NCBI GenBank assembly: GCA_036524675.1
Contig: DATDBU010000108.1
Span: 13,558 to 77,557, forward strand
Direction: 5' to 3'
Source of the DNA: DATDAW01 sp036524675
GTDB lineage: Bacteria; Verrucomicrobiota; Verrucomicrobiia; Chthoniobacterales; DASVRZ01
DNA length: 64,000 bases
Shown here: piece after piece, positions 45,865 to 54,329 of the stretch
Position numbering within the stretch: position 1 is the stretch's first letter
Layout: each line of letters opens with the position of its first letter
Notes under the pieces: model-generated
The model's input: only the letters and a program-made list of their open reading frames with translations
The model's database searches: none
What the model was told of the DNA's origin: nothing
Program-made: the position numbers and the translations under genes

Positions 45865-46377
45865 ATGACCGAAAGCCATGAAAACTGGAAAATCTGTTTC
45901 GACCGATTGGCGCCATCACTCCTCCTTTTCGCCCGCCAATGGGCCGGATCCCACGCCGACGCCGAAGACATCGTTCAGGACGCTTTCGTCCGATTCTGGA
46001 AACGCGAGGGCGCTTACACGGAAGAAAATCGCGGCCTCCTTTTCGCCGCTGTCCGCTCGACGGCCTTGGATTTTCTCCGCAGCACGGGCCGCCGTCGCCA
46101 GCGTGAGCAAATGGCGATTGCCAATGACTCCGACCTTGTCGAGCCCCGGTTCGAGCCGGATGGCGCACTGGCGAATGACGAACTCGCGAGGGCCGTTGAG
46201 CGACTGCCGTCTGACCTTCGCGAGGTGCTCGTCTTGAAAGTTTGGAACGGCCTCACTTTCAAAGAAATTGCCGCCATCCTGGAACTATCCCAAAACACCG
46301 CCGCCTCCCGTTACCGTTACGCCCTTGAATCTATTCGACAGAAACTCGCAGCCCATGAAGCCCGATCCGATCACTAA
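45865..46377 (+). CDS. ECF-type RNA polymerase sigma factor
   Basis: A 170-residue sigma-70-family protein with region 2 (AEDIVQDAFVRFWKREGAY) and region 4 helix-turn-helix (ERLPSDLREVLVLKVWNGLTFKEIAAILELSQNTAASRYRYALESIRQKL). No region 1 or 3, so it is of the extracytoplasmic function type. It overlaps the next gene by 23 bases. The partner probably senses an envelope signal. Confidence 0.9.
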   Translation: MTESHENWKICFDRLAPSLLLFARQWAGSHADAEDIVQDAFVRFWKREGAYTEENRGLLFAAVRSTALDFLRSTGRRRQREQMAIANDSDLVEPRFEPDGALANDELARAVERLPSDLREVLVLKVWNGLTFKEIAAILELSQNTAASRYRYALESIRQKLAAHEARSDH

Positions 46378-46825
46378 GCTCGAAGCTGAATTAGCTGCAT
46401 TGAGACCGGGCGTACCCAGTGAGGCTCTCAAAGATCGCATCGACGCACAACTCCGCCAGGCCGCCTCTACTTCGCGAGTCGTTCGGAAAAAATCCGGAAG
46501 AGGGAGTCTAAATTGGTTCGCCTGGGGCTGGGGAATCGTCGCCGTGTTAAGTATCGCGTTGGTCGTTTCCCTCTGGCCTGAAACTGGCCGCCGGGCAATT
46601 TTCGGCGCCGCCGACTATGAAACGCCTTCCAGCCGGATTGTTCGTTATCAAATTCTTTCCGAACAGGACGACGGAGTTGTTCTGGACGATTACGGCCAGC
46701 CCGTGCGTCAGGTTCGCTATACAGCCGGCGAAACCGTTCGATGGCGCAGTCCCAGGACGGGGGCCAACATTCAGATGTCTTATCCGCGTGAAGAAACCAT
46801 GCTGATTCCGGTCGCCGGCAATTGA
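46355..46825 (+). CDS. Membrane-anchored protein, candidate anti-sigma factor
   Basis: A 156-residue protein with a short cytoplasmic N-terminus (KLEAELAALRPGVPSEALKDRIDAQLRQAA), one membrane segment near residue 60 (WFAWGWGIVAVLSIALVVSLW) and a periplasmic C-terminal part. Genomic overlap with the ECF sigma factor and single-pass topology suggest an anti-sigma factor, though no zinc-binding anti-sigma motif is seen. Inference from context, not sequence identity. Confidence 0.6.
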   Translation: MKPDPITKLEAELAALRPGVPSEALKDRIDAQLRQAASTSRVVRKKSGRGSLNWFAWGWGIVAVLSIALVVSLWPETGRRAIFGAADYETPSSRIVRYQILSEQDDGVVLDDYGQPVRQVRYTAGETVRWRSPRTGANIQMSYPREETMLIPVAGN

Positions 46826-46893
46826 ACATTTTCACTGCGCTGAAATTTTTCGGTCCGTCCAAAAGAACATCAAACCCGCTAACCGATAGTACC

Positions 46894-47850
46894 GTGAAGA
46901 AATCGCTTATTCCCATCTGTGTCGCGGCGGCATCCGTCGCGTGGCAAAATCCCTTGGTATTTGCTCAACAGGCGCCGGACGCTCCCGGGGCGCCATCGCA
47001 ATCAGGAACCGCGCCGGGCGCGGGAACCGCCGCTGCACCAGAGAAGCCGAACGACACCGGCAAACATGGCCAGGGATCGCCTCGCTTCGCACGAAAAACG
47101 GAGCCGCGCACGTTCCTTGGCATCGAAACGAGTCCCATTCCACCAGTCGTTGCCGCGCAGTTGGGGATTCCCGAAGGTTTCGGTCTTGTCGTTGATTTTG
47201 TCGTTCCCGACAGCCCAGCCGCAGCCGCAAAAATCGAACGGTATGACATTTTGATTCGAATCGAAGACCAGCGACTCGTCAATCCAATGCAGCTCGCTAG
47301 CCTCGTTCGCAGTTTCTCCGATGGGAAAGACGTTGTTTTGACCGTTCTCCGCAAAGGTCAGGAGATAAAGGTCACGGCCAAACTCGCGAGGAAAGAACTT
47401 CCTACGGGATTTGATCCGGACTGGCGGCATGAATTCCGGCGCTTCCCCGGAATGCATTCCGGGGAATGGCCTGGGTTGCATCGAATGAGAGACGCAATGC
47501 GCAAAGGCGGTGAAGTCAACGCGCGATTCAACGATGGAAGATGGCTCAGCAAAATCGACATGGGCGATCTGCATGTGGTGAGCAAGGACGAGGAGGGCAC
47601 TCTCGAGATTCGCTCAAACGACGGCAAACGTACCCTGATCGCCACGAAGCCGGACGGCTCTGTCCTTTTCAACGGTCCCATCGACACGGAGGAACAAAAA
47701 AAGTCCATTCCGACGGGCGTCTTGGAACGACTCAAAGATATGGAAAACGAACGTCTTCCCGAGCCGCCTCCGCCACCCCGCGACGAGCCTGTTCCGCCAC
47801 CTCCCGTGGAGACGACCTCGACGGAATTCGTTTCCCCGGGTGCGGCATAG
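46894..47850 (+). CDS. PDZ-domain secreted protein
   Basis: A GTG at 46894 begins a signal peptide (KKSLIPICVAAASVAWQNPLVFAQQ) and gives 318 residues; a TTG-started longer version at 46822 is less likely. One PDZ domain is visible around FLGIETSPIPPVVAAQLGIPEGFGLVVDFVVPDSPAAAAKIERYDILIRI with the VRSFSDGKDVVLTVLRKGQ strand. A serine protease domain is absent, so it is a binding or adaptor protein. The C-terminus is proline-rich. It follows the sigma factor and its membrane partner and may be part of the same stress circuit. Confidence 0.8.
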   Translation: MKKSLIPICVAAASVAWQNPLVFAQQAPDAPGAPSQSGTAPGAGTAAAPEKPNDTGKHGQGSPRFARKTEPRTFLGIETSPIPPVVAAQLGIPEGFGLVVDFVVPDSPAAAAKIERYDILIRIEDQRLVNPMQLASLVRSFSDGKDVVLTVLRKGQEIKVTAKLARKELPTGFDPDWRHEFRRFPGMHSGEWPGLHRMRDAMRKGGEVNARFNDGRWLSKIDMGDLHVVSKDEEGTLEIRSNDGKRTLIATKPDGSVLFNGPIDTEEQKKSIPTGVLERLKDMENERLPEPPPPPRDEPVPPPPVETTSTEFVSPGAA

Positions 47851-47883
47851 AATTTGGAGGGAACCGAAACCCAACAGCAACGA

Positions 47884-47916
47884 AGGTCTGTCCTGCGAAC
47901 GTGGGACAGACCTTTT
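47884..47916 (+). terminator. Rho-independent terminator after the PDZ gene
   Basis: Ten-base-pair stem (AGGTCTGTCC / GGACAGACCT) followed by a T run, 33 bases after the stop at 47850. Confidence 0.85.
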
Positions 47917-48035
47917 ACATCTTGATCCGCGATCTACACCGCAAAATCTTGACCGCCCTCCCCGGAAACTGAAAGACTCCGAACCGCTTGTTGTTGTTAT
48001 CCTCTAATAAACACCTCATCCAACTCTAAATTCTT

Positions 48036-49319
48036 ATGCCTCTTTCCGCTATTACCGACGTTCGAGCCCGCGAAATCATCGACTCCCGCGGCAACCCCAC
48101 TGTTGAAGCCGATGTTGAACTCGCCGGCGGCGCAGTTGGCCGCGCTGCGGTCCCCAGCGGCGCCAGCACGGGCGAGCACGAAGCTTGGGAACTCCGTGAC
48201 GGCGTCAAAGACCGTTACCTCGGCAAAGGGGTCAAAAAAGCCGTATCCAGTGTTGAGAAAAAGATCGCCGAAGCCCTCGTAGGCCTGGACGCCCTCGATC
48301 AAGTTGCCGTCGATAAGACGATGATCGCGCTCGACGGATCGAAGAACAAATCCGAGCTCGGCGCGAATGCGCTCCTTGCCGTTTCGCTTGCAACAGCACA
48401 TGCGGCTGCCTCGCAGCTCGGTGTTCCGCTCTTCAAATATCTCGGTGGACCCAACGCCAAAGTTCTGCCTGTGCCGATGATGAACATCATCAACGGCGGT
48501 GCGCACTCGGACGCTCCGATTGATTTTCAGGAATTCATGATCATTCCGAAGGGCGCTCCGAGCTTCTCCGAAGCGTTGCGTTACGGCACCGAAGTTTTCC
48601 ACACGCTCAAAGGCATCCTCAAGAAACGCGGCCTTGCTACCTCCATCGGTGACGAAGGCGGTTTTGCCCCGAATTTCAACGACGCCGATGACGCTCTCGC
48701 CACCATTGCCAAGGCGATCGATAAAGCCGGTTACAAACTCGGCGAAGACATTTTCATTGGTCTCGACGTCGCTTCGAGCGAATTTTTCGACAAGGAAACG
48801 GGTCTCTACGTATTCAAGAAATCCGACGGTTCCAAGCGCACCGCGGCGGAACTCGTTGCTTACTATAAAGAGCTCCAGGGGAAATATCCGATTATCTCCA
48901 TCGAGGACGGCTGTTCGGAGAACGATTGGGATGGCTGGAAAATTCTCACCGACGAACTCGGGGCTACAACCCAGCTCGTTGGCGACGATCTCTTCGTCAC
49001 CAATGTCGAGTTCCTTCAGAAAGGCATCGACAAAGGCATTGCCAACTCGATTTTGGTCAAGGTTAACCAGATCGGCACGCTTACTGAAACGCTCGACGCC
49101 ATCGAGCTGGCGAAGGAACACGCCTACACCGCGGTGATTAGCCATCGCTCTGGCGAAACCGAAGACACGACTATTGCCGATATTTCTGTCGCCACGAATG
49201 CCGGACAGATCAAAACCGGCTCTCTGTGCCGCACCGACCGCGTTGCCAAATACAATCAACTTCTTCGCATCGAGGAAGAATTAGGTGACAACGCAGTTTT
49301 TGGAGGCAAGATGCGATAA
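48036..49319 (+). CDS. eno: Enolase
   Basis: Interconverts 2-phosphoglycerate and phosphoenolpyruvate in glycolysis. The 427-residue product starts at the ATG at 48036 and shows the ARE IIDSRGNPTVE opening, GGAHSDAPIDFQEFM, the SIGDEGGFAPN lysine/aspartate region, and VKVNQIGTLTETLDAI with SHRSGETEDTTIAD near the C-terminus. It is followed closely by the FtsB-like gene. Confidence 0.97.
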   Translation: MPLSAITDVRAREIIDSRGNPTVEADVELAGGAVGRAAVPSGASTGEHEAWELRDGVKDRYLGKGVKKAVSSVEKKIAEALVGLDALDQVAVDKTMIALDGSKNKSELGANALLAVSLATAHAAASQLGVPLFKYLGGPNAKVLPVPMMNIINGGAHSDAPIDFQEFMIIPKGAPSFSEALRYGTEVFHTLKGILKKRGLATSIGDEGGFAPNFNDADDALATIAKAIDKAGYKLGEDIFIGLDVASSEFFDKETGLYVFKKSDGSKRTAAELVAYYKELQGKYPIISIEDGCSENDWDGWKILTDELGATTQLVGDDLFVTNVEFLQKGIDKGIANSILVKVNQIGTLTETLDAIELAKEHAYTAVISHRSGETEDTTIADISVATNAGQIKTGSLCRTDRVAKYNQLLRIEEELGDNAVFGGKMR

Positions 49320-49341
49320 TTAACACGATGGAGGATATCAA

Positions 49342-49704
49342 TTGAGCGAGGCGGCCGGATTCCAGGATTTCCGGAAGCGCAAGGAACGGAGCGCGCTCCA
49401 GGTGCTGAACCGGTTTTTGGTCATCTTGATTATCCTCATCGTTGTTTGCGGGCTCATCGCGGCATTTCTTCCGGCATTGAAGGCGCGTTCCGAACAACGC
49501 GCCGCGCTTGAGAAGATCCGCGCCGAAGTCACCGCTGCGAAAACCGTTTTCCAATCGCGTTCCAAAGAGCTTCAACGCCTGAAAACGGATCCCGATTATC
49601 TGGGCGACATCGCCCGGGATAAATTGAACGTGCAGAAAGAAGGCGAAACCATCTTTCGGTTCGACTCGGCCGGCGCGACCCCAACGTCGACGCCGGTAAA
49701 GTAG
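49342..49704 (+). CDS. FtsB/DivIC-family cell division protein
   Basis: A 120-residue bitopic protein starting at a TTG. One membrane segment near residue 30 (FLVILIILIVVCGLIAAFLPAL) is followed by a coiled coil (LKARSEQRAALEKIRAEVTAAKTVFQSRSKELQRLK), then KTDPDYLGDIARDKLNVQKEGETIFRF, as in the DivIC/FtsB group. Those proteins link early and late division proteins at the septum. Placement after eno is common for this family. Confidence 0.87.
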   Translation: MSEAAGFQDFRKRKERSALQVLNRFLVILIILIVVCGLIAAFLPALKARSEQRAALEKIRAEVTAAKTVFQSRSKELQRLKTDPDYLGDIARDKLNVQKEGETIFRFDSAGATPTSTPVK

Positions 49705-49730
49705 AGGTTTCGTTTGGCTTGGAATTGAGA

Positions 49731-49760
49731 AAGCGTTTGGGTTTTCCAAACGCTTTTGTC
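49731..49760 (+). terminator. Terminator after the FtsB-like gene
   Basis: Stem AAGCGTTTGG / CCAAACGCTT with a five-base loop, followed by a T-rich run, 27 bases after the stop at 49704. Confidence 0.8.
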
Positions 49761-49799
49761 TTTTTATCTCCCGGCGTTGCCGATTCGCCTAGGGAATCA

Positions 49800-49955
49800 C
49801 TGATTTAAAAGAATAGTCACCACCAAGACACCAAGAACACCAAGGATTTAAGGATATTTCAGGTCAAAATCAGCTTTTCCCGCGGAAATTACATTCTTCG
49901 ATGCGTTGTTTCCTCTTCCTTGGTGTCCTGGTGCCTTGGTGATTCATTTAATCAG
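49800..49955. repeat. Inverted repeat with CACCAAG-rich arms
   Basis: The outer arms (CTGATTTAAA...CACCAAG runs...CCAAGG on the left, and the complementary CCTTGGTGTCCTGG...ATTTAATCAG on the right) are an imperfect inverted repeat of about 40 bases each, spacing about 75 bases. It lies between the division gene terminator and the comM remnant and resembles a MITE. Confidence 0.6.
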
Positions 49956-50003
49956 CGTTTTCCTAGCGTGGAAATGGCTCACGTCCATCGAGGGTGGGGA
50001 GTT

Positions 50004-50686
50004 TTACGCCCAGAGATTGCGGTCCAGAGTGCGATATTGGATGGCCTCGCCGAGGTGTTCGACCGTGATGTGATCGCTACCGGCAAGATCTGCGATGGTG
50101 CGGGAGACTTTGAGGATGCGGTCGTAGGCGCGGGCGCTTAGATGGAGGCTGGACATGGCCATGTGAAGCAGCTCCGAAGCGTCTTCGCCAAGCTGACAAT
50201 GCGATTTGATCTGGCGGGACGTCATTCGGGCATTACACGTGATGTGTTTGGCGGCGCCTGCGAAACGCTTTTTTTGAAGGGATCGGGCCCGTTCGATACG
50301 TTCGCGGATCGACGTGGAGGGCTCGGCGGATTCGCGGCTGCTCAGTTCTTTGAATTCGACTGCAGGGACTTCGATGTGGATGTCGATTCGGTCGAGGAGC
50401 GGCCCGGAAATGCGCTGGCGGTAGCGTTCCACCTGCCCGGGCGCGCAGCGGCAATCGCGTTTCGGATCGCCGAAATAGCCGCACGGACACGGATTCATGG
50501 CTGCGACCAGCATAAAACCGGCGGGGAACGTCATGGAACCGGCGGCGCGTGAAATCGTGACTCGCCCGTCCTCGAGCGGCTGTCGCAAGACTTCCAGCGT
50601 AGAGCGTTTGAACTCCGGCAATTCGTCAAGGAATAAAACACCGTTATGCGCCAGGCTGACTTCCCCCGGAGTCGGATTTGTAGAGC
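50004..50686 (-). pseudogene. comM: comM (Mg-chelatase-like AAA+ protein), 3' part, interrupted by a transposon
   Basis: ComM helps branch migration in natural transformation. The C-terminal ~227 codons remain in frame from STNPTPGEVSLAHNGVLFLDELPEF at the cut to the stop at 50004. The Walker B strand VLFLDELPEF, the sensor region LVAAMNPCPCGYFGDPKRDC, the arginine-finger-like ISGPLLDRIDIHIEVP and the C-terminal helical lid are present. The Walker A loop and N-terminal half are missing: the coding sequence ends abruptly at 50,686, exactly where a transposon terminus (TGTGAC) begins. The other half is not found in the window. Loss of function is likely. Confidence 0.9.
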
Positions 50687-50700
50687 TGTGACTTTTTGAA

Positions 50701-50827
50701 ATTTCTGCGACATTTCTCTTGTAAGCTCCCAGGTAAATATGTGATCTCTTTGCAAAAATTTTTGCGACGCAATTTCATACAATAACTGCGACGGCGATTG
50801 AAATGAACGTGAATAACTGCGACGGCG
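50701..50827 (+). repeat. Left-end TnsB-binding-like repeats
   Basis: GCGAC cores at 50707-50711, 50764-50768, 50788-50792 and 50819-50823, all in the same orientation. The last two are identical over 16 bases (AATAACTGCGACGGCG). The last repeat lies in the tnsA coding start, so TnsB binding could repress the operon. Binding is inferred from position and repetition. Confidence 0.65.
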
Positions 50828-51504
50828 TTAGGCCTCATCAAACCCGCAAAATCCGCCCTACCCGGCGGAGTGTTTCGGGCATCTACGCATTTCGCGGAGA
50901 GACAGCTATTCCTTTCGAATCAACGCTCGAACGAGATTTTTTACTCAAGAAGGAATTCAGTCGCCACGTTCTGACTGTCATCCCTCAACCCGTTCAGATT
51001 CCGTTCATTGCATCCAACGAACGCGCTTACACATACACCCCGGATTTTCTTGTTTATTATCGGCTGCCGCTTGACGCGCGATACGGAGACTATCCCAAGC
51101 CTCTTCTGGTTGAAGTAAAACCTCGTGCCGAGATTCGGAAACATTGGCGGGACTGGAAGTCGAAGTTTCGCGCCGCCCTCCATTACGCCAAAAAACAGGG
51201 ATGGGATTACAGGATACATGACGAGGTCCGAATCCGGGATCAAATGCTGAACAACATACGGTTCCTTGAACGCTACAAGCGAATGCAATTTCCCGCTGAA
51301 GAGACGCGTTGGGTCCTGGACAACGTACGGAGAATGGGAGGTGCCCCATTTCATTATATCCTCGCCCGGCATTTCATGGGTAGTTACCGGGGCGAAGGCA
51401 TTTCGCATATCTGGTATCTCCTTGCGACGGGGCAGTTGGAATGCGACATCACACGACCATTAGGCGACGACACTGAGTTTTGGGTCCCGAACAATGAGCT
51501 CTAA
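50803..51504 (+). CDS. tnsA: TnsA-like transposon endonuclease
   Basis: The Tn7-type restriction-like nuclease that cuts the 5' ends of the element, allowing cut-and-paste excision. 233 residues from the ATG at 50803. The catalytic residues are visible: ESTLERDF (E39/E43), PDFLVYY (D81) and LVEVKPR (E104, K106), the E-D-ExK pattern of TnsA. The N-terminal part is basic. The start overlaps the transposon's left-end repeats. The stop overlaps the tnsB start by 11 bases. Confidence 0.9.
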   Translation: MNVNNCDGVRPHQTRKIRPTRRSVSGIYAFRGETAIPFESTLERDFLLKKEFSRHVLTVIPQPVQIPFIASNERAYTYTPDFLVYYRLPLDARYGDYPKPLLVEVKPRAEIRKHWRDWKSKFRAALHYAKKQGWDYRIHDEVRIRDQMLNNIRFLERYKRMQFPAEETRWVLDNVRRMGGAPFHYILARHFMGSYRGEGISHIWYLLATGQLECDITRPLGDDTEFWVPNNEL

Positions 51505-53437
51505 CATTGAGAATGACGAGGACGTCGTAATTCCGAATGAAAGCTACGAACCCGTACGGGCACGTGTTGACATTCAGATTGACGGTCTAGTTGGATTCAA
51601 TGGAAAGGTGTACCGCATTTCACAGGTGTTGGATTTCGATACCGTAATTGGTGTGGAGGTTGAGAGCGGGCGAAGTGCCCCGTTGCGGATCGGAGAACTC
51701 CGCCCTATCGGTCGTGTCGATGAGGGTTCCATGCGGGACGTCGCAGATATTGCCGATGCCGACTGGCGGGTGGCAGAACAACGCTTTGCCGCGATTAAAC
51801 CGCTGATCTGTATGGTTGGGGCAGGACGAGTGGAAGTCGAAGAAAGGGCCTGTGAGGTGGGAGTAAATGCTGCTACGTTATACCGCTGGTTGAAGCGTTA
51901 TAGAGCTTATGGAGAAGTAGCGGCCCTTATCCCTCTAAAACGTGGCTGGAAAGAGGGAAGAAGTCGAATTCCGCCGTTTGCTGAACAGGTCATCGAGGAG
52001 ACCATTAAGAAGTTTTACCTGACCGCACAGCGCCCGACTGCTCAGAAAACAGTGACGGAAGTCTTGCGGCAATGTCACCAAAGAGGAATCGAGGCGCCCC
52101 ATCCAAGCACCATTCGTGCGAGGCTAACAAAGATAACGGAAAAGCAACGTTTGCGGGGACGGGGATTCAAAGAGAAAGCCAAGAACAAGTTTCTGCCGGC
52201 TTCAGGCAAAATGCCGAATGTCGATTTTCCCTTGGCTATGGTTCAGATAGATCATACCCCGGCGGACATCATTCTTGTGGACGACCTGCATCGCAGACCG
52301 ATCGGACGCCCCTGGATCACCCTCTCGATGGACGTTTACAGCCGAATGGTCACGGGATACTATCTTTCGTTCGACCCGCCATCAGAGACATCGGTGGCGA
52401 TGTGCGTTTCGCATTCCATTTTGCCGAAAGAGGAATGGCTGCTGCTGCATAAAGTGGATGCGCAATGGCCCGTTTGGGGGCTTCCACGAACTATTCACGT
52501 CGACAATGGCGCTGACTTTCGTTCCAACAATTTTCAGAAGTCCTGCTTGATGTACGGCATTAACCTGGAGTTTCGCCCCGTCAGACAACCTCGCTACGGA
52601 GGACACATTGAGCGTGTGCTTGGCACATTGCTTCGAGAGATCCATGATTTACCTGGCACAACTTTTTCGTCCGTCAGGGACAGGGACGGCTACAATTCCG
52701 AAAAGGAAGCGGCGATGACGAAATCAGAGTTCGAAACGTGGTTGGTGACTTTGATTTGCAAAGTATATCACCAACGGCTCCACAGCGGCATTGGCATGTC
52801 TCCCCTGCGGAAGTGGGAAATCGGAATCTTTGGAAATAATGAAGTTCAAGGGTGCGGTATCCCCGCGCGGATCACAGACCGTCACGCTGTAATGCTGGAT
52901 TTCCTGCCTTCGTTTCAACGCACGGTTCAGACGTTCGGAGTAACTATCGATGGCATGACGTATTATGCTGAGGCGCTGCGTCCATGGATTGGTGCGGACG
53001 ACCCGGACAATCCCGGTCGCAAGAGGGAATTCGTCTTCCGCCGAGATCCTAGAGACATTAGCTCCATTTGGTTTCGCGATCCGGAGCTTAAGCAGTATTT
53101 CAAAGTTCCGTTCAGCGATCAATCGCTGCCCTCGATGAGCATATGGGAATACCAGCAGGCCCGCGAAATGCTTAAACGCGAGGGTGCCAAAAGCGTTAAC
53201 GAGCACCAGGTTTTTCATGCTATCACAGAACTGCGGAAGCGGGTCGATGAGGCGAAGGAAAAAACGAAAAAAGCCCGGCGTTTGAGTCAGCGTCGTAAAG
53301 AGCACGAGAAGCGTCCCTCTCCAGCGGCACCGTTACCTCCGCATCAGCCTCAGCCCTCGATGCCCCCTTTAATTTTCCAAACCCCTAGCGGCACCTTGAT
53401 AGAAGGTCATATTGATTCGTCCGACGACATTGGTTGA
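51494..53437 (+). CDS. tnsB: TnsB-like DDE transposase
   Basis: The recombinase that joins the 3' ends to the target. 647 residues. An N-terminal helix-turn-helix region (VEERACEVGVNAATLYRWLKRY) is followed by a second helical DNA-binding part, then the RNase H-fold core with D253 (QIDHTPAD), D337 (HVDNGADF) and E373 (HIERVLG) as the DDE triad. A basic C-terminal tail (KKARRLSQRRKEHEKRP), rich in Lys/Arg and Pro, fits the region that contacts TnsC in Tn7. Close to tniA of Tn6022-type elements. Confidence 0.93.
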   Translation: MSSNIENDEDVVIPNESYEPVRARVDIQIDGLVGFNGKVYRISQVLDFDTVIGVEVESGRSAPLRIGELRPIGRVDEGSMRDVADIADADWRVAEQRFAAIKPLICMVGAGRVEVEERACEVGVNAATLYRWLKRYRAYGEVAALIPLKRGWKEGRSRIPPFAEQVIEETIKKFYLTAQRPTAQKTVTEVLRQCHQRGIEAPHPSTIRARLTKITEKQRLRGRGFKEKAKNKFLPASGKMPNVDFPLAMVQIDHTPADIILVDDLHRRPIGRPWITLSMDVYSRMVTGYYLSFDPPSETSVAMCVSHSILPKEEWLLLHKVDAQWPVWGLPRTIHVDNGADFRSNNFQKSCLMYGINLEFRPVRQPRYGGHIERVLGTLLREIHDLPGTTFSSVRDRDGYNSEKEAAMTKSEFETWLVTLICKVYHQRLHSGIGMSPLRKWEIGIFGNNEVQGCGIPARITDRHAVMLDFLPSFQRTVQTFGVTIDGMTYYAEALRPWIGADDPDNPGRKREFVFRRDPRDISSIWFRDPELKQYFKVPFSDQSLPSMSIWEYQQAREMLKREGAKSVNEHQVFHAITELRKRVDEAKEKTKKARRLSQRRKEHEKRPSPAAPLPPHQPQPSMPPLIFQTPSGTLIEGHIDSSDDIG

Positions 53438-53438
53438 C

Positions 53439-54329
53439 ATGAATGGTTACGAACATATTCACCCGGAGTTCAGGCATATCATGGGAATGTCCGAAAAGGA
53501 TCGGGTCGGTTTTCTGGATCAACCCCGCTGGATCGGGTACAAAGTTGCTCGGCAAATCTTGGATACGTTGCAAGGATTGATGCATAAGCCGGTCCGTCCG
53601 CGCATGCCCAATCTCCTGATCGTCGGCGATCCGAACAATGGAAAGACTACTATTATTCGTCGTTTTCGCGACTTGTGCGGTCAGGGCTACGTCAATGAAG
53701 ATTCAGAACCGGTCAAACCCATCATTCTTGCAGAAGCTCCGCCAAGCGCGGACGAGAAGGGATTGTATATATCAATCCTAGAACGATTCTTCACACCTTA
53801 CAGGGCCAGCGATCCGGCTGCCAAGCTTCGTTATCAAACCATTCATCTTTTGCGGATGTGCCATGTCCGCATTTTAGTTATCGACGAGTTCCACTCTCTA
53901 TTGACAGGTCCGCCGATCAAACAGCGGGAAGTCATGAACACCATCAAACTTCTGAGCAACGAACTCGCGATCCCAATCGTCGGCGTCGGAAAAAGGGAGG
54001 CTGTTCGAGTGCTTCACACTGATGAGCAGCATGCTAGCCGCTTTGATGTTATGCCACTTCCATTGTGGGAATTGAATCCTGATTTTCAACGACTGCTGGC
54101 AGGATTCGAGAAGGTTTTACCGCTCAAGAAACCTTCGGAACTGCATTCGCCTGCAAATGCCACTCTGCTCCATGCAATCTCGGAAGGGAACCTAGGTAAT
54201 TTGCATCGCCTTTTGGTCGAATGTACTGCGGAAGCGATCATGAGCGGCAAAGAACAAGTCGACAAGAGCATCATCGAAAGCAAGAGATGGCTACGTCCCA
54301 CTCGTGGAATACGGGAGCTGGTCGGATAG
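53439..54329 (+). CDS. tnsC: TnsC/TniB-like AAA+ regulator
   Basis: The ATPase that links target selection to the transposase. The preferred start is the ATG at 53439, two bases after the tnsB stop, giving 296 residues; an overlapping TTG at 53412 is possible. Walker A GDPNNGKTT at 63-71, Walker B ILVIDEFHSLL with D149/E150, a sensor-like ELAIPIVGVGKREAV segment and an arginine-rich C-terminal lid. The size is that of the short TniB type rather than of Tn7 TnsC (about 555 residues). Confidence 0.92.
   Translation: MNGYEHIHPEFRHIMGMSEKDRVGFLDQPRWIGYKVARQILDTLQGLMHKPVRPRMPNLLIVGDPNNGKTTIIRRFRDLCGQGYVNEDSEPVKPIILAEAPPSADEKGLYISILERFFTPYRASDPAAKLRYQTIHLLRMCHVRILVIDEFHSLLTGPPIKQREVMNTIKLLSNELAIPIVGVGKREAVRVLHTDEQHASRFDVMPLPLWELNPDFQRLLAGFEKVLPLKKPSELHSPANATLLHAISEGNLGNLHRLLVECTAEAIMSGKEQVDKSIIESKRWLRPTRGIRELVG

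Noticed and set aside
47997..49259. Long minus-strand open frame opposite enolase
   Set aside because: Enolase is intact on the plus strand; GC-rich codon use leaves the opposite strand open.
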